Source: CAZRVH01 sp964608325 (GTDB lineage Bacteria; Patescibacteriota; Gracilibacteria; Peribacterales; Peribacteraceae). Taken from it: DNA of 64,000 nt. Below, one piece after another: positions 41,326 to 49,853 of this stretch (positions are counted from its first letter, which is position 1; each line of letters starts with the position of its first letter). The notes under the pieces are model-generated. The model was not told the DNA's origin and made no database searches. It worked only from the letters and a program-made list of their open reading frames with translations. Made by a program: the position numbers and the translations under genes. The DNA is taken from NCBI GenBank assembly GCA_964608325.1, contig CAZSMX010000001.1:62001-126000 (forward strand), written 5' to 3'.

Positions 41326-42257
41326 ATGTCCAACATAACAGCAGCAGCCATCGCCTCCCTTCGCGCCCGCACCGGCGTGTCCATCAGCGCATGCAAGGAC
41401 GCGCTCGTGGAAGCCGAAGGAAACGAGGACAAGGCCATCGAGATCCTCCGCAAGCGCGGACTCGCCCAGGCAGCCAAGAAAGCCGAGCGCGACCAGAAGG
41501 AAGGACTCATCTTCCTCAAGCAGGAAGGCAACCGCGCAGCCGCAGTATTCCTCCGCTGCGAGACGGACTTCGTCGCACGTGACGACAACTTCCAGGCAGC
41601 AGGTAACGCCATCGCCGAGGCCCTCCTGAAGGACGGCGAGGACGCAGCGAAGAAGATCGCCGACGAGAAGATGCCGGAACTCGTCCAGAAACTGGGCGAG
41701 AATATCACGGTCTCCGAAATGCACCTCTTCGAAGCTCCCGTCGTCGGAACGTACCTCCACAGCAATGCGAAGGTCGCCGTAATGATCGGACTCGAGAACG
41801 GAGACGTGGAACAGGCGCGCGACGTCGCCATGCACGCAGCCGCCTTCAGCCCCACGGTGATGTCCCCCTCCGAGATTTCCTCCGAGGCCGTCGCCAAGGA
41901 GAAGGAAATCTGGGCCGAGCAGCTTGCCAAGGAAGGCAAGCCGGCCGAAATCCAGGAGAAGATCATGATGGGCAAGGAGAAGAAGTTCCGCGAGGAAAAC
42001 GCCCTCCTCACGCAGGCGTTCGCCAAGGANNNNNNNNNNNNNNNNNNNNNNNNNNNNNNNNNNNNNNNNNNNNNNNNNNNNNNNNNNNNNNNNNNNNNNN
42101 NNNNNNNNNNNNNNNNNNNNNNNNNNNNNAGGAGAAGAAGTTCCGCGAGGAAAACGCCCTCCTCACGCAGGCGTTCGCCAAGGACCCGAGCAAGACGGTC
42201 GAGCAGTTCCTCGGCGGATCCAAGCTCGCGAAGTACGTCCGCGTGTCGGTCGCGTAA
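41326..42257 (+). CDS. tsf: Elongation factor Ts (split by a false gap)
   Basis: EF-Ts recharges EF-Tu with GTP. The UBA-like N-terminus (LRARTGVSISACKDALVEA), the RCETDFVARDDNF core and the C-terminal region are clear. The coding sequence is cut by 100 N at 42030-42129. The 55 bases before the gap (41975-42029) are repeated exactly after it (42130-42184). Removing one copy and the N restores a single frame of 258 codons, ending KTVEQFLGGSKLAKYVRVSVA with TAA 42255-42257. The gene is therefore probably intact in the organism. Confidence 0.95.
41975..42184. other. 100-N gap between identical 55-bp contig ends
   Basis: 41975-42029 and 42130-42184 are identical. The N run is 42030-42129. The overlap length equals a common de Bruijn k-mer (55). 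Confidence 0.95.
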
Positions 42258-42264
42258 GTAGCTT

Positions 42265-42285
42265 GTAGCTTCGTTCGCTTCTTAG
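42265..42285. repeat. Single arm of the AGCTTCGTTAGCTTC repeat, site C
   Basis: GTAGCTTCGTTCGCTTCTTAG abuts the tsf terminator. No opposite arm is seen. Confidence 0.5.
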
Positions 42286-42287
42286 AG

Positions 42288-42311
42288 AACCCCGGGCAAC
42301 CGGGGTTTTTT
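42288..42311 (+). terminator. Terminator of rpsB-tsf
   Basis: AACCCCGG-GCAA-CCGGGGTT followed by a T run. Confidence 0.92.
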
Positions 42312-42957
42312 AAAATTGATTCTGATCGCCTTCTATTTTTTCCAATTGAGGCAGCAGGTTCCTGAGGCGGCGCGTGATTGCGTCTTCGATTCCTTTTTCT
42401 TCGCGCAATTTCAAATCAGCTGTGAACCTGCCCGTTGGATCGGTATGAAATGAAGAGAATCCGGCATGGGGTCCTGCTGCGTCTTTCCGCCCTTTATCCA
42501 TCCTCATGACAAGCCAGATATCCCGATACACAGTTCCCGCAATGATGCCCATGGCACCGATTTTCTCAACGCGCTCTATCGGAAGTTGATGACTGCAATG
42601 AGGATTCGTCGGCAACGTCCCCCTCTTGAAAACAATCGCTTCCAATATCATGCGTTCCGTATTATCGATAGACGGAGTCGGCAAGCCTTGCAAAATGAGT
42701 CGTGTCGATTCGTTTTGCTCCGCTGAAAGATGCGGGAAATGAACAGTAGGTGGTCTATTCCTTTGTTCTTCCTCATCTTTTTCCCTGTTTAGTTGGTCAA
42801 CAAGCTTCCGCAATTCGGCATTCACTTCATCGACGATATCTCCTATGCCAATGCCAGCATACGCAAGTACGTCATCATACGGATGGGAACTTTGAAGCAT
42901 GGCCATCACGGCGCGCACCCGCAGAACAGGATCCTCAACCAAGCCTATGTCTTTCAA
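42310..42957 (-). CDS. Hypothetical protein, unknown function
   Basis: A 215-residue soluble protein without recognised family. The N-terminal third is helical and acidic (DDVLAYAGIGIGDIVDEV). The middle has HFPHLSAEQNESTRLILQGL. Residues 105-165 include NPHCSHQLPIERVEKIGAMG, with a Cys and two His that could bind metal, then TVYRDIWLVMRMDKG. AT-rich compared with rpsB-tsf. It ends right at the tsf terminator. The start ATG 42957 has AAAGGA upstream. The region 42958-43209 behind it holds only GC-rich palindromic repeats. Confidence 0.55.
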   Translation of the reverse strand: MKDIGLVEDPVLRVRAVMAMLQSSHPYDDVLAYAGIGIGDIVDEVNAELRKLVDQLNREKDEEEQRNRPPTVHFPHLSAEQNESTRLILQGLPTPSIDNTERMILEAIVFKRGTLPTNPHCSHQLPIERVEKIGAMGIIAGTVYRDIWLVMRMDKGRKDAAGPHAGFSSFHTDPTGRFTADLKLREEKGIEDAITRRLRNLLPQLEKIEGDQNQF

Positions 42958-43113
42958 TTCCTTTATACAGCAAAAATACGCCGACTTCTCCGCATTGTGA
43001 ATGCATTGCCATATTGTAAAAACCCGCGCCGAATGAGATCACTCTTCTTTGATGAAACAATCGTCGCGAAGCGGAAGCTCCGCTTTCACTGGAGCGACTC
43101 CTTGCCGAAAAGA

Positions 43114-43203
43114 CCTGCCTGCCGGCAGGCAGGTAGCCCGTGAAAGAAAAACCGGCCTGCCCGTCCGTAGCCTTTAGGCGAAGGCGGGAGGTTTGTCTTT
43201 CAC
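43114..43203. repeat. GC-rich palindromic repeats
   Basis: A perfect 20-base palindrome CCTGCCTGCCGGCAGGCAGG (43114-43133), then a larger inverted repeat with arms GTGAAAGAAAAACC (43140-43153) and GGTTTGTCTTTCAC (43190-43203) around GCCTGCCCGTCCG...GGCGAAGGCGGGA. Repeats of this type are common in CPR genomes. Confidence 0.75.
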
Positions 43204-43209
43204 GAAACG

Positions 43210-44931
43210 TCAGTCTTTCCCCGATCCCGTCCAGTTGTGCCAAGGCATTTCGATCTCGTCGAGCGGAATATCGTCGATGTTGCGCGCGACCTTCTCGCCC
43301 GCGACCTTGCTGACGAGTCCGTGCAATTCCTTGCGCATGGCAAATGCCGCGACCGCGATGAATCCGAACAATCCCAACGTCACCGCCCACGGCGTCGCTT
43401 CTTCAGGTTTCGAAGAATCCGTGCCGGCTGCGGCTTTCAGCGACGTGCACTGGTCAGAACAATCCTGGCCGCCGTCGCAATCCTCACCTCCGTCCACGAC
43501 GCCATCGCCGCAGAACGGAAGAAGGCAGCTCACGCGGCACACATCCGGAAGCGTGTTGGAGTTCCTGGCACCTAGGTCACATTCTTCGCGTCCTTCGATG
43601 AGTCCGTTTCCGCACGCAGGGATCTTGCAGTTGCGTGGGCAGGAGTCGTAATTGATGGAATTGCCGTCGTCGCATTCCTCGTTTTCCTGGAGGATGCCAT
43701 CGCCGCAAGCTGCCCTGCGGCATTCAGAGGTGCAGCTATCGGCGTCTTCCGTATTGCCATCGTCGCACTGCTCGTCGCCCGCCTTCACCCCGTCGCCGCA
43801 AGCGGGAATCCTGCACGATGCGGAACAATCGTCGGTGTCGACGCTATTGCCGTCGTCGCACTGCTCGCCGCGCTGGACGATGCCGTCGCCGCAGACCGGG
43901 ATGGTGCATTCATTGGAGCACGAGTCCGTGCCGACGCGGTTGCCATCGTCACATTCCTCGTTGTCCTGAAGGATGCCATCGCCGCATCCGGGGAGAGTGC
44001 AGCTGTTCGTACATCCGTCGATATCGTTCATGTTCCCGTCGTCGCAAGCTTCGGTCGGTTGGCGGATGCCATCGCCGCACGTTCCGATGCGGCACGTATT
44101 CGTGCAACCGTCGTCCGTGATCTTGTTTCCATCGTCACACTGCTCGCCCTCCTGCTGGACACCGTCCCCGCACACCGCGGAAATGCATTCGTTGTTGCAG
44201 GTATCATCGGCGATCTTATTACCGTCGTCGCACTGTTCCCACGGCTGTCGGATCGCATCGCCGCAGATAGCGATGCGGCAGTTGTTTCCGCAGGCATCTT
44301 CGTTGGCCTTGTTTCCGTCGTCGCACTGTTCTCCCCCGTCGATGATGCCGTTGCCGCAAACCGCGGCGGGAGCCGAGGAAGAGGCCGGAGCGGCGACGCT
44401 TGTTGCGGAAGCGGCGGATTGCGTTGCACCCGAAGAAGGCAGGCTTCCCGAAGCGGTGCATGCCGGAAGATATTCGCGCCGGCATCCGCCCTGGCAATTA
44501 CCCGCGCCATCGCACGTAGGCGCGGTGCAAACCGCACCGCACGACGGCGAAAGGTAGCGGATTTCCGTGGTGAGGGATCCGGATTCGGGATCGACCACGT
44601 ATACCTCTTCTTTTTCAGGTTCACATTCCTCGCCCATGCTCACGGAAATCTCACCGTCTCCGCAGTAAAAATTTTTACACTCATCGCTGCAAGTCCCGAT
44701 TCCGTTCTTATTCCCCTGATCGCACTCTTCGCCCTTCTCCACCACGCCGTTGCCGCAGGAATCCGACGGAGGGGCAACTACTTTCAAGGGGCAGCCGGGA
44801 TAACCGTAGGGTTTCCCGACGCATGCGTTCACCGTCGTGCCCGATGTCTGCGCGGCGAATCTCGAAGACGCGGCATTTGCGCCGAGGATCATCATGATGC
44901 CGAGTGCGATGACTGCTGTTTGTTTTTTCAT
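43210..44931 (-). CDS. DUF4215 Cys-rich repeat surface protein
   Basis: A 573-residue exported protein. The signal peptide is MKKQTAVIALGIMMILGANA. About twelve Cys-rich repeats of the DUF4215 type (CGDGIxQxxEECDDGN, then C.N.C) occur through most of the length. A Ser/Ala-rich linker (about 155-185) interrupts them. The C-terminus has a membrane helix (TPWAVTLGLFGFIAVAAFAM) and a charged cytosolic tail with DDIPLDEIEMPWHNWTG. The Asp-rich, disulfide-rich repeats probably bind calcium and form a rigid stalk. I start at ATG 44931, with GGAAGG just before it. Confidence 0.85.
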   Translation of the reverse strand: MKKQTAVIALGIMMILGANAASSRFAAQTSGTTVNACVGKPYGYPGCPLKVVAPPSDSCGNGVVEKGEECDQGNKNGIGTCSDECKNFYCGDGEISVSMGEECEPEKEEVYVVDPESGSLTTEIRYLSPSCGAVCTAPTCDGAGNCQGGCRREYLPACTASGSLPSSGATQSAASATSVAAPASSSAPAAVCGNGIIDGGEQCDDGNKANEDACGNNCRIAICGDAIRQPWEQCDDGNKIADDTCNNECISAVCGDGVQQEGEQCDDGNKITDDGCTNTCRIGTCGDGIRQPTEACDDGNMNDIDGCTNSCTLPGCGDGILQDNEECDDGNRVGTDSCSNECTIPVCGDGIVQRGEQCDDGNSVDTDDCSASCRIPACGDGVKAGDEQCDDGNTEDADSCTSECRRAACGDGILQENEECDDGNSINYDSCPRNCKIPACGNGLIEGREECDLGARNSNTLPDVCRVSCLLPFCGDGVVDGGEDCDGGQDCSDQCTSLKAAAGTDSSKPEEATPWAVTLGLFGFIAVAAFAMRKELHGLVSKVAGEKVARNIDDIPLDEIEMPWHNWTGSGKD

Positions 44932-45016
44932 GTTTCCTTCCATTATACCAAATTTTCATACTTTCCGCCAGAGCCAATGAAGGCTTCGTAAAGTAGCATT
45001 AGGGGCATTATTCATG

Positions 45017-45022
45017 TATACT
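45017..45022 (+). promoter_or_regulatory. -10 box of the response-regulator operon
   Basis: TATACT ends 10 bases before the ATG at 45033. The -35 is weak. Confidence 0.4.
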
Positions 45023-45032
45023 GAAAGTCGAT

Positions 45033-45431
45033 ATGGTCAAACCTGACATTCTCATCGCAGAGGACGATCCCGTCCTGCGCAACCTGTATATCAAGAAGTT
45101 CTCGGTATCCGGGTATCCCATCCGAGCAGTGGAAGACGGGGAACAGGCTCTTGCCGAGCTGTCCGTGCGTTATCCCGACGTCCTGATCCTGGACATCCAC
45201 ATGCCCAAGCTCGACGGTTTCGGCGTACTGGAAAAATTCCCGAAGGAAGGCAGGAAATTCCCCATTATCATGCTCACGAACTTCGCCGACGAAAAATCCC
45301 GGGCACGCGGCGCGGAGTTGGGTGTCGACGAATACTTCATCAAGAAAGACATGACCATCAAGTCACTCCTCGAAATGGTCGACAAGGTTTACGGAGAATG
45401 GGTTTTGACGCATCCCCCAGCCGCCCAATAA
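45033..45431 (+). CDS. Single-domain response regulator (CheY-like)
   Basis: A 132-residue receiver domain with no output domain. Acidic pocket EDD (10-12), phosphoacceptor D54 in LILDIHMPKLDG, T in IIMLTNF, and the conserved K in YFIKKDMT are present. Such stand-alone receivers pass phosphate or bind partner proteins. No histidine kinase is in the window. It is 2 bases upstream of the PNPOx-like gene, so the two share an mRNA. Confidence 0.93.
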   Translation: MVKPDILIAEDDPVLRNLYIKKFSVSGYPIRAVEDGEQALAELSVRYPDVLILDIHMPKLDGFGVLEKFPKEGRKFPIIMLTNFADEKSRARGAELGVDEYFIKKDMTIKSLLEMVDKVYGEWVLTHPPAAQ

Positions 45432-45433
45432 CC

Positions 45434-45856
45434 ATGGACGAACAGAAAGCCAAAATCACCGAATTCGTGAACGGCCTGGAGATAGGCGTCATTTCGACCG
45501 TGACGGACAAAGGCAAGCCGCAGGGCGCCGTGGTGGAATTCGCCATGACGGACGACCTCGAGATCATCTTCAACACCTTCACGACCTACCGCAAATACGC
45601 GAATCTCAAGACCAATCCCGCGGTATCTTTTACCATCGGATGGGAACACGATGTGACCGTCCAATACGAGGGGGTCGCACGCGAGCTTGCCGGCGATGAA
45701 GAGAAGAAGTACAAGGAAATCTTCGCGCAGAAAATCCGCAATGCCTCGAAGTGGGATGCCTACCCGGAGACGCGCTACTTCGCGATCAAGCCGACGTGGA
45801 TCCGCTACAACGACCTGAACAAGCAGACAAAAGAGGCGTTCGTGGTGAAGTTTTGA
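45434..45856 (+). CDS. Pyridoxamine-5'-phosphate-oxidase-like flavoprotein
   Basis: A 140-residue split-barrel protein of the PNPOx-like superfamily. It has GVISTVTDKGKPQGAVVEF (strand-turn-strand), LEIIFNTFTTYRKYANLKTN (FMN-phosphate contacts typical of the fold) and VQYEGVARELAGDEEKKY. Small members bind FMN, F420 or haem and act on diverse substrates; the reaction is unknown. The start ATG 45434 is two bases after the response-regulator stop; an earlier in-frame start would overlap that gene. A repeat element follows. Confidence 0.82.
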   Translation: MDEQKAKITEFVNGLEIGVISTVTDKGKPQGAVVEFAMTDDLEIIFNTFTTYRKYANLKTNPAVSFTIGWEHDVTVQYEGVARELAGDEEKKYKEIFAQKIRNASKWDAYPETRYFAIKPTWIRYNDLNKQTKEAFVVKF

Positions 45857-45871
45857 TGAAGGATATAGGTT

Positions 45872-45985
45872 GTAGCTTCGTTAGCTTCTGAAAGGAATTT
45901 TTATATATTGTTTATTACGTAATCGTTTGGATCGACTTTGATGATGCGACTCCGTTTGATGAATTGTAAGGAAGCTAATGAAGCT
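45872..45985. repeat. Inverted-repeat element, site D
   Basis: Left arm GTAGCTTCGTTAGCTTC (45872-45888), right arm GAAGCTAATGAAGCT (45971-45985), with TTACGTAAT in the loop as at site B. It lies between two convergent genes. Confidence 0.65.
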
Positions 45986-45987
45986 CG

Positions 45988-47166
45988 TCATAATCCCAAC
46001 CACGACAACCACCTCGATATCCAGAGTAGAGGCGGAGGACTCGACAATGCCTTGCTGACAAGCACGTCGTGGCGCAATGCCTCGCGGATTTTCCACAGGG
46101 CGCGATGCTTGCCGCGGATAACCACGTTCACTTCGCCCATTTCGTCCAGGGAGGATTTCATCAGGTTTGCCGAGCCGATGCATGCCGCGTTTTGGTCTAC
46201 CAGAAGCACTTTCCCATGGAACATGTCCTTGTAGATGAACGCGCGTACGTTCGCGCTGTCCCCTTCGGCGATGATGCGCCCGACTGCCGCCATGTTCGCA
46301 TGGTGGTGGAAGTCCACGTACGACGGGATGATCACGGTGACACGCACACCCTTGTTGGAAAGGTCGATGAGCATGTCGGTGATATGCGGGTCGGAAATGT
46401 AACTGAATTCCACCACGACGAATTCCTTCGCTTCGCGGAGCAAACCCTCCATCGCCTCGCGCATCATCTTCACGTGCTCTGTATTCATCACCAGTTGCAC
46501 GTCTTTCTTCGCGTCCGCAGGATCGGGAGTACGGGTGAGATATTGCTTCACGAACGAACTGCCATGGAGTTCCACCATGTAATCGTGCAGGCGGAATCGG
46601 TACTCGTCGGCGACGTTCATGCCGGTGAGCACCAGGATGTCATCGTCGAAGACGTACACCTTCGCGTGGTCGTTGTGCGTGCCATGCGTCACCTGGATGC
46701 GCGGATGATTCCAAAACCGCTTCCAGAGCGGGGAAAGAGAGTCCTTTGTGCCAAGGAAATCGCCTCGAAATTCGAAGAAATCCCCCACCGCCTCCTTCGT
46801 GATGGTAACCCGCACCCCGCGGTCCGCGGCTTCCGTGAGCAACGACGCGATGCGCCTACCCGTGGAATCATCCTTCCAAATGAACATCTGGATGAAGATG
46901 GAATGGCGCGCGAGGCGGATGAGTTTTTCCAGGCGGTCGAACGACTCCCTGCCGTCAACCCAGATATGCACCTGGCGGTTGCGGGTGAGTTTGCCGATCG
47001 ACTCGGACGAACGCGTCATCACCTGCATGCGCAGCCAGTAGTAGTTGCGCATGCCGGACACGAATCGCTCGCCGCGTTTTCCGAACAGATAACCGATCGT
47101 CCCGCGCAGCGCGCTTCGGTAACCCTTGCCGTTGAAGAGGTCCTTCCAGGATTTGAGCTTGGGCAT
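45988..47166 (-). CDS. Phospholipase D-like / cardiolipin synthase-type protein
   Basis: A 392-residue PLD-superfamily enzyme with two HKD motifs. HAKVYVFDDDILVLTGMN lies at about 160-177, and HGKVLLVDQNAACIGSANL at about 325-343. Both have the His-x-Lys-x4-Asp catalytic set. An amphipathic or hydrophobic N-terminus (1-45) and the C-terminal PPLLWISRWLSWLGL may contact the membrane. Bacterial cardiolipin synthases have this layout, but PLD nucleases and others also do, so lipid synthesis is inferred. It is divergent from the TraD/VirD4-like gene 47314. Confidence 0.85.
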   Translation of the reverse strand: MPKLKSWKDLFNGKGYRSALRGTIGYLFGKRGERFVSGMRNYYWLRMQVMTRSSESIGKLTRNRQVHIWVDGRESFDRLEKLIRLARHSIFIQMFIWKDDSTGRRIASLLTEAADRGVRVTITKEAVGDFFEFRGDFLGTKDSLSPLWKRFWNHPRIQVTHGTHNDHAKVYVFDDDILVLTGMNVADEYRFRLHDYMVELHGSSFVKQYLTRTPDPADAKKDVQLVMNTEHVKMMREAMEGLLREAKEFVVVEFSYISDPHITDMLIDLSNKGVRVTVIIPSYVDFHHHANMAAVGRIIAEGDSANVRAFIYKDMFHGKVLLVDQNAACIGSANLMKSSLDEMGEVNVVIRGKHRALWKIREALRHDVLVSKALSSPPPLLWISRWLSWLGL

Positions 47167-47293
47167 ACGGAAAAGGCCGTAACGGCAGTATACTCCCTTT
47201 CCTTGCTTCCCGCGCCCCCCAATGCAAGCATAAAACGGCTTATTTCAGCGTTTGCAACCTGAAAAAACAGGTGAAGAAAGGCGGGAAACGTGC

Positions 47294-47299
47294 TATAAT
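47294..47299 (+). promoter_or_regulatory. Extended -10 of gene 47314
   Basis: TGC-TATAAT (hexamer 47294-47299), giving a leader of about 8 bases to ATG 47314. Confidence 0.5.
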
Positions 47300-47313
47300 G
47301 GTACGATAGTTTC

Positions 47314-49788
47314 ATGTGGGAATCTCTTATCGCCATCGGCGTCCTCGCGGGCCTGTACGTCGCAGTACAAGCAGCGTTCTTCGTGATGCGCAGGCTTGCC
47401 GATAGGAAGCGCGAGGAAGACCTGGTATTCCTGCAGCTCCTGGTACCGAAGAAGGAGTCGCGCGAGGAGAAAGACGCTGAGTCCGACCAGTTCGGAAAAG
47501 ATTTCAAGGAAGTGATCGGCGTCATGGATCACCTGTACCAATCTCTGCACAGCATCAAGAAAGGCGGCATGAAGACCAAGTGGACCGGCCAGCCGTTCTT
47601 CTCGCTGGAATACGCAGCGCTCGCCGGCGAGATCCTGTTCTTCGTCGTGTGCCCGCGCCGCATCGCGCCGCTCATCGAAAAGCAGATCACGTCGTTCTAC
47701 CCGGACACGATCATCGACGAAGTGGAGGACTACAACATCTTCACGGAACATTCGATGACAGCGGCGAAAAGCCTGTTCCCGAAAAAGGAGTACACGGCTG
47801 TCTTCAAGACGTACCAGAACCTGAAGAGCGATCCGCTCAACGCCATTACGAATGCCTTTTCGAAACTGAAGAGCGACGAAGGGGCCGCGGTGCAGTTCGT
47901 CCTGCGCCCAGCCGAAAGCGGATGGCAGAAGAAGGTCCAGGACGAAGCATCGGACATCATCAACCCGAAGAAAAAGGGTAAGTCCATGCTGAACCCGAAA
48001 ACGTGGATCATGGAATTCCTGGACCTGTTCGCCGGGGGCGGATCTTCCAAGGATGAAAGCGGCCAACCCAAGAACGAGCGCGTGTCGCAGGGGGTCGAGG
48101 AATACAGCAAGACCGTGGACGAGAAGGCGAGCAACCCCGGATTCACCGGAGTCATCCGCATCGTCACCTCGGCCCCGACCGCCGCCCGCGCGGACATGAT
48201 CCTGGAAACGGTATCCGCGGGATTCTCGCAGTTCAACGATGTCCGCGGGAACAGCTTCGGCAGCGTGAACTTCCAGAACGCAAAGAAAACCGTCCAGCGC
48301 TTCATCCGCCGCACCCCCTCGCGCATGTTCCGCGAATGGCTGCAAGCACCGCAAATGCTCCTGGGCACCGCCGAACTCGCCTCGCTCTTCCACCTCCCAC
48401 ACACCAAGTACAATAAGGTGGAAACGATCAAGTGGCAGAACTTCAAGGTCGCCCCCGCGCCGAAGAACATCCCCGAAGACGGGCTGTTCCTGGGAACCAA
48501 CACGTACCGCGGGGAGAAGAGGAAGATCTTCATGAACCAGGAAGACCGCTTCCGCCACTTCTACATCATCGGACAAACCGGTACGGGTAAGTCGTCCGTC
48601 ATCGAGCTCATGGCCCGCCAGGACTTCAACGACGGCAAGGGCGTGTGCATCGTCGACCCGCACGGTTCGCTCATCGACAACCTCCTGCCGTACATCCCGC
48701 GCCACCGCGCCGACGACGTCATTTACTTCAATCCCGCCGACACCGAACGCCCGCTGGGCCTCAACCTCCTCGAAGGCAAGACGCCCGAGGAGCGCGACCT
48801 CATCGCGTTGGACGCCATGAACATGATGGTGAAGATGTTCGGAGAGGAAGTGTTCGGCCCGCGCATCCAGGATTACTTCCGCAACGGGTGTCTGACCCTC
48901 ATGGAAGACGAGGAGGAAGGAGGGGCCATCACCGATCTCGTACGCCTCTTCACGGACGATGAGTGGCAGAAGTACAAGGTGTCCAAGGTGAAGAACCCCA
49001 TCGTGAAGAGCTTCTGGGAGAACCAGATGGCCAAGACCGGCGCACGCGAGAAACAGGAAATGATCCCGTACTTCGCCGCGAAGTTCGGCCAGTTCTACAC
49101 CAACACCCTGATGCGCAACATCGTGGGACAGACGAAGAGCTCATTCGACATCGCGGACTGCATGAACAGCGGAAAGATCATCCTCATGAACCTCTCGAAG
49201 GGTCTCATCGGGGACGTGAACAGTACGCTCCTCGGCATGATCGTGGTGAACAAGATCCAGGTGGCAGCCATGCGCCGCCAGCGCGAGAGCAAGGAGAACC
49301 GCAAGGACTTCTTCCTGTACATCGACGAATTCCAGAACTTCGTCACACCGAGCATCGAGTCCATCCTCTCCGAGGCACGTAAGTACCGCCTGGGACTCAT
49401 CCTGGCCCACCAGTACATCGACCAGTTGGAGAAGGACAGCAAACTTTCGGGCTCCGTCTCGCTGAAGGGAGCCGTGTTCGGAAACGTCGGTACCATGCTC
49501 TTCTACAAGATCGGACCGGACGACGCCGAAGTGGGCGCGAAGCAGATGGGCCCGGTGTTCAGCGAGCAGGACCTGGTGAACATGGACGCGTTCAAGGGAT
49601 CGATGAAACTGTGCGTCGACGGACAGCCGAGCCGTCCGTTCTCCATCGAAATCCCGAAGCCCTGGCTGGACAAGACCTACCAGAAAGACGAGCAGGCCGC
49701 CGAGGCGTTCAAGCAGTTGTCACGCTTGAAGTACGGCCGCCCGAAGGAGTTCGTGAACAGGGAGATCCTGAGGCGTATCGGGGCGTGA
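47314..49788 (+). CDS. TraD/VirD4-like membrane ATPase (paralogue 2)
   Basis: An 824-residue membrane-anchored ATPase. One hydrophobic N-terminal helix (about 3-25) is followed by a long extension with the DHLYQSLHSIKKGG region. The motor core has Walker A GQTGTGKSS (about 423-431), VDPHGSLIDNL, and Walker B FLYIDEFQNF (about 668). Throughout the core it parallels the 867-residue protein at 3602-6205 (for example FGPRIQDYFRNGCLTLM and KTGAREKQEMIPYFAAKFG). The paralogues differ in membrane anchors and in a Lys-rich insert (about 205-255). It is probably a second motor of the same pilus or DNA-transport machine. Confidence 0.87.
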   Translation: MWESLIAIGVLAGLYVAVQAAFFVMRRLADRKREEDLVFLQLLVPKKESREEKDAESDQFGKDFKEVIGVMDHLYQSLHSIKKGGMKTKWTGQPFFSLEYAALAGEILFFVVCPRRIAPLIEKQITSFYPDTIIDEVEDYNIFTEHSMTAAKSLFPKKEYTAVFKTYQNLKSDPLNAITNAFSKLKSDEGAAVQFVLRPAESGWQKKVQDEASDIINPKKKGKSMLNPKTWIMEFLDLFAGGGSSKDESGQPKNERVSQGVEEYSKTVDEKASNPGFTGVIRIVTSAPTAARADMILETVSAGFSQFNDVRGNSFGSVNFQNAKKTVQRFIRRTPSRMFREWLQAPQMLLGTAELASLFHLPHTKYNKVETIKWQNFKVAPAPKNIPEDGLFLGTNTYRGEKRKIFMNQEDRFRHFYIIGQTGTGKSSVIELMARQDFNDGKGVCIVDPHGSLIDNLLPYIPRHRADDVIYFNPADTERPLGLNLLEGKTPEERDLIALDAMNMMVKMFGEEVFGPRIQDYFRNGCLTLMEDEEEGGAITDLVRLFTDDEWQKYKVSKVKNPIVKSFWENQMAKTGAREKQEMIPYFAAKFGQFYTNTLMRNIVGQTKSSFDIADCMNSGKIILMNLSKGLIGDVNSTLLGMIVVNKIQVAAMRRQRESKENRKDFFLYIDEFQNFVTPSIESILSEARKYRLGLILAHQYIDQLEKDSKLSGSVSLKGAVFGNVGTMLFYKIGPDDAEVGAKQMGPVFSEQDLVNMDAFKGSMKLCVDGQPSRPFSIEIPKPWLDKTYQKDEQAAEAFKQLSRLKYGRPKEFVNREILRRIGA

Positions 49789-49853
49789 GAAAAGATTGAT
49801 TCATCGCCCAGCTCTCGATCGCTGCCGCAAGGAAGCGGAGGATTTGAGCATGA

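Noticed and set aside
40414..41835. A 473-codon minus-strand frame over rpsB and tsf
   Set aside because: Both plus-strand genes are certain, and the antisense product has no recognisable features.
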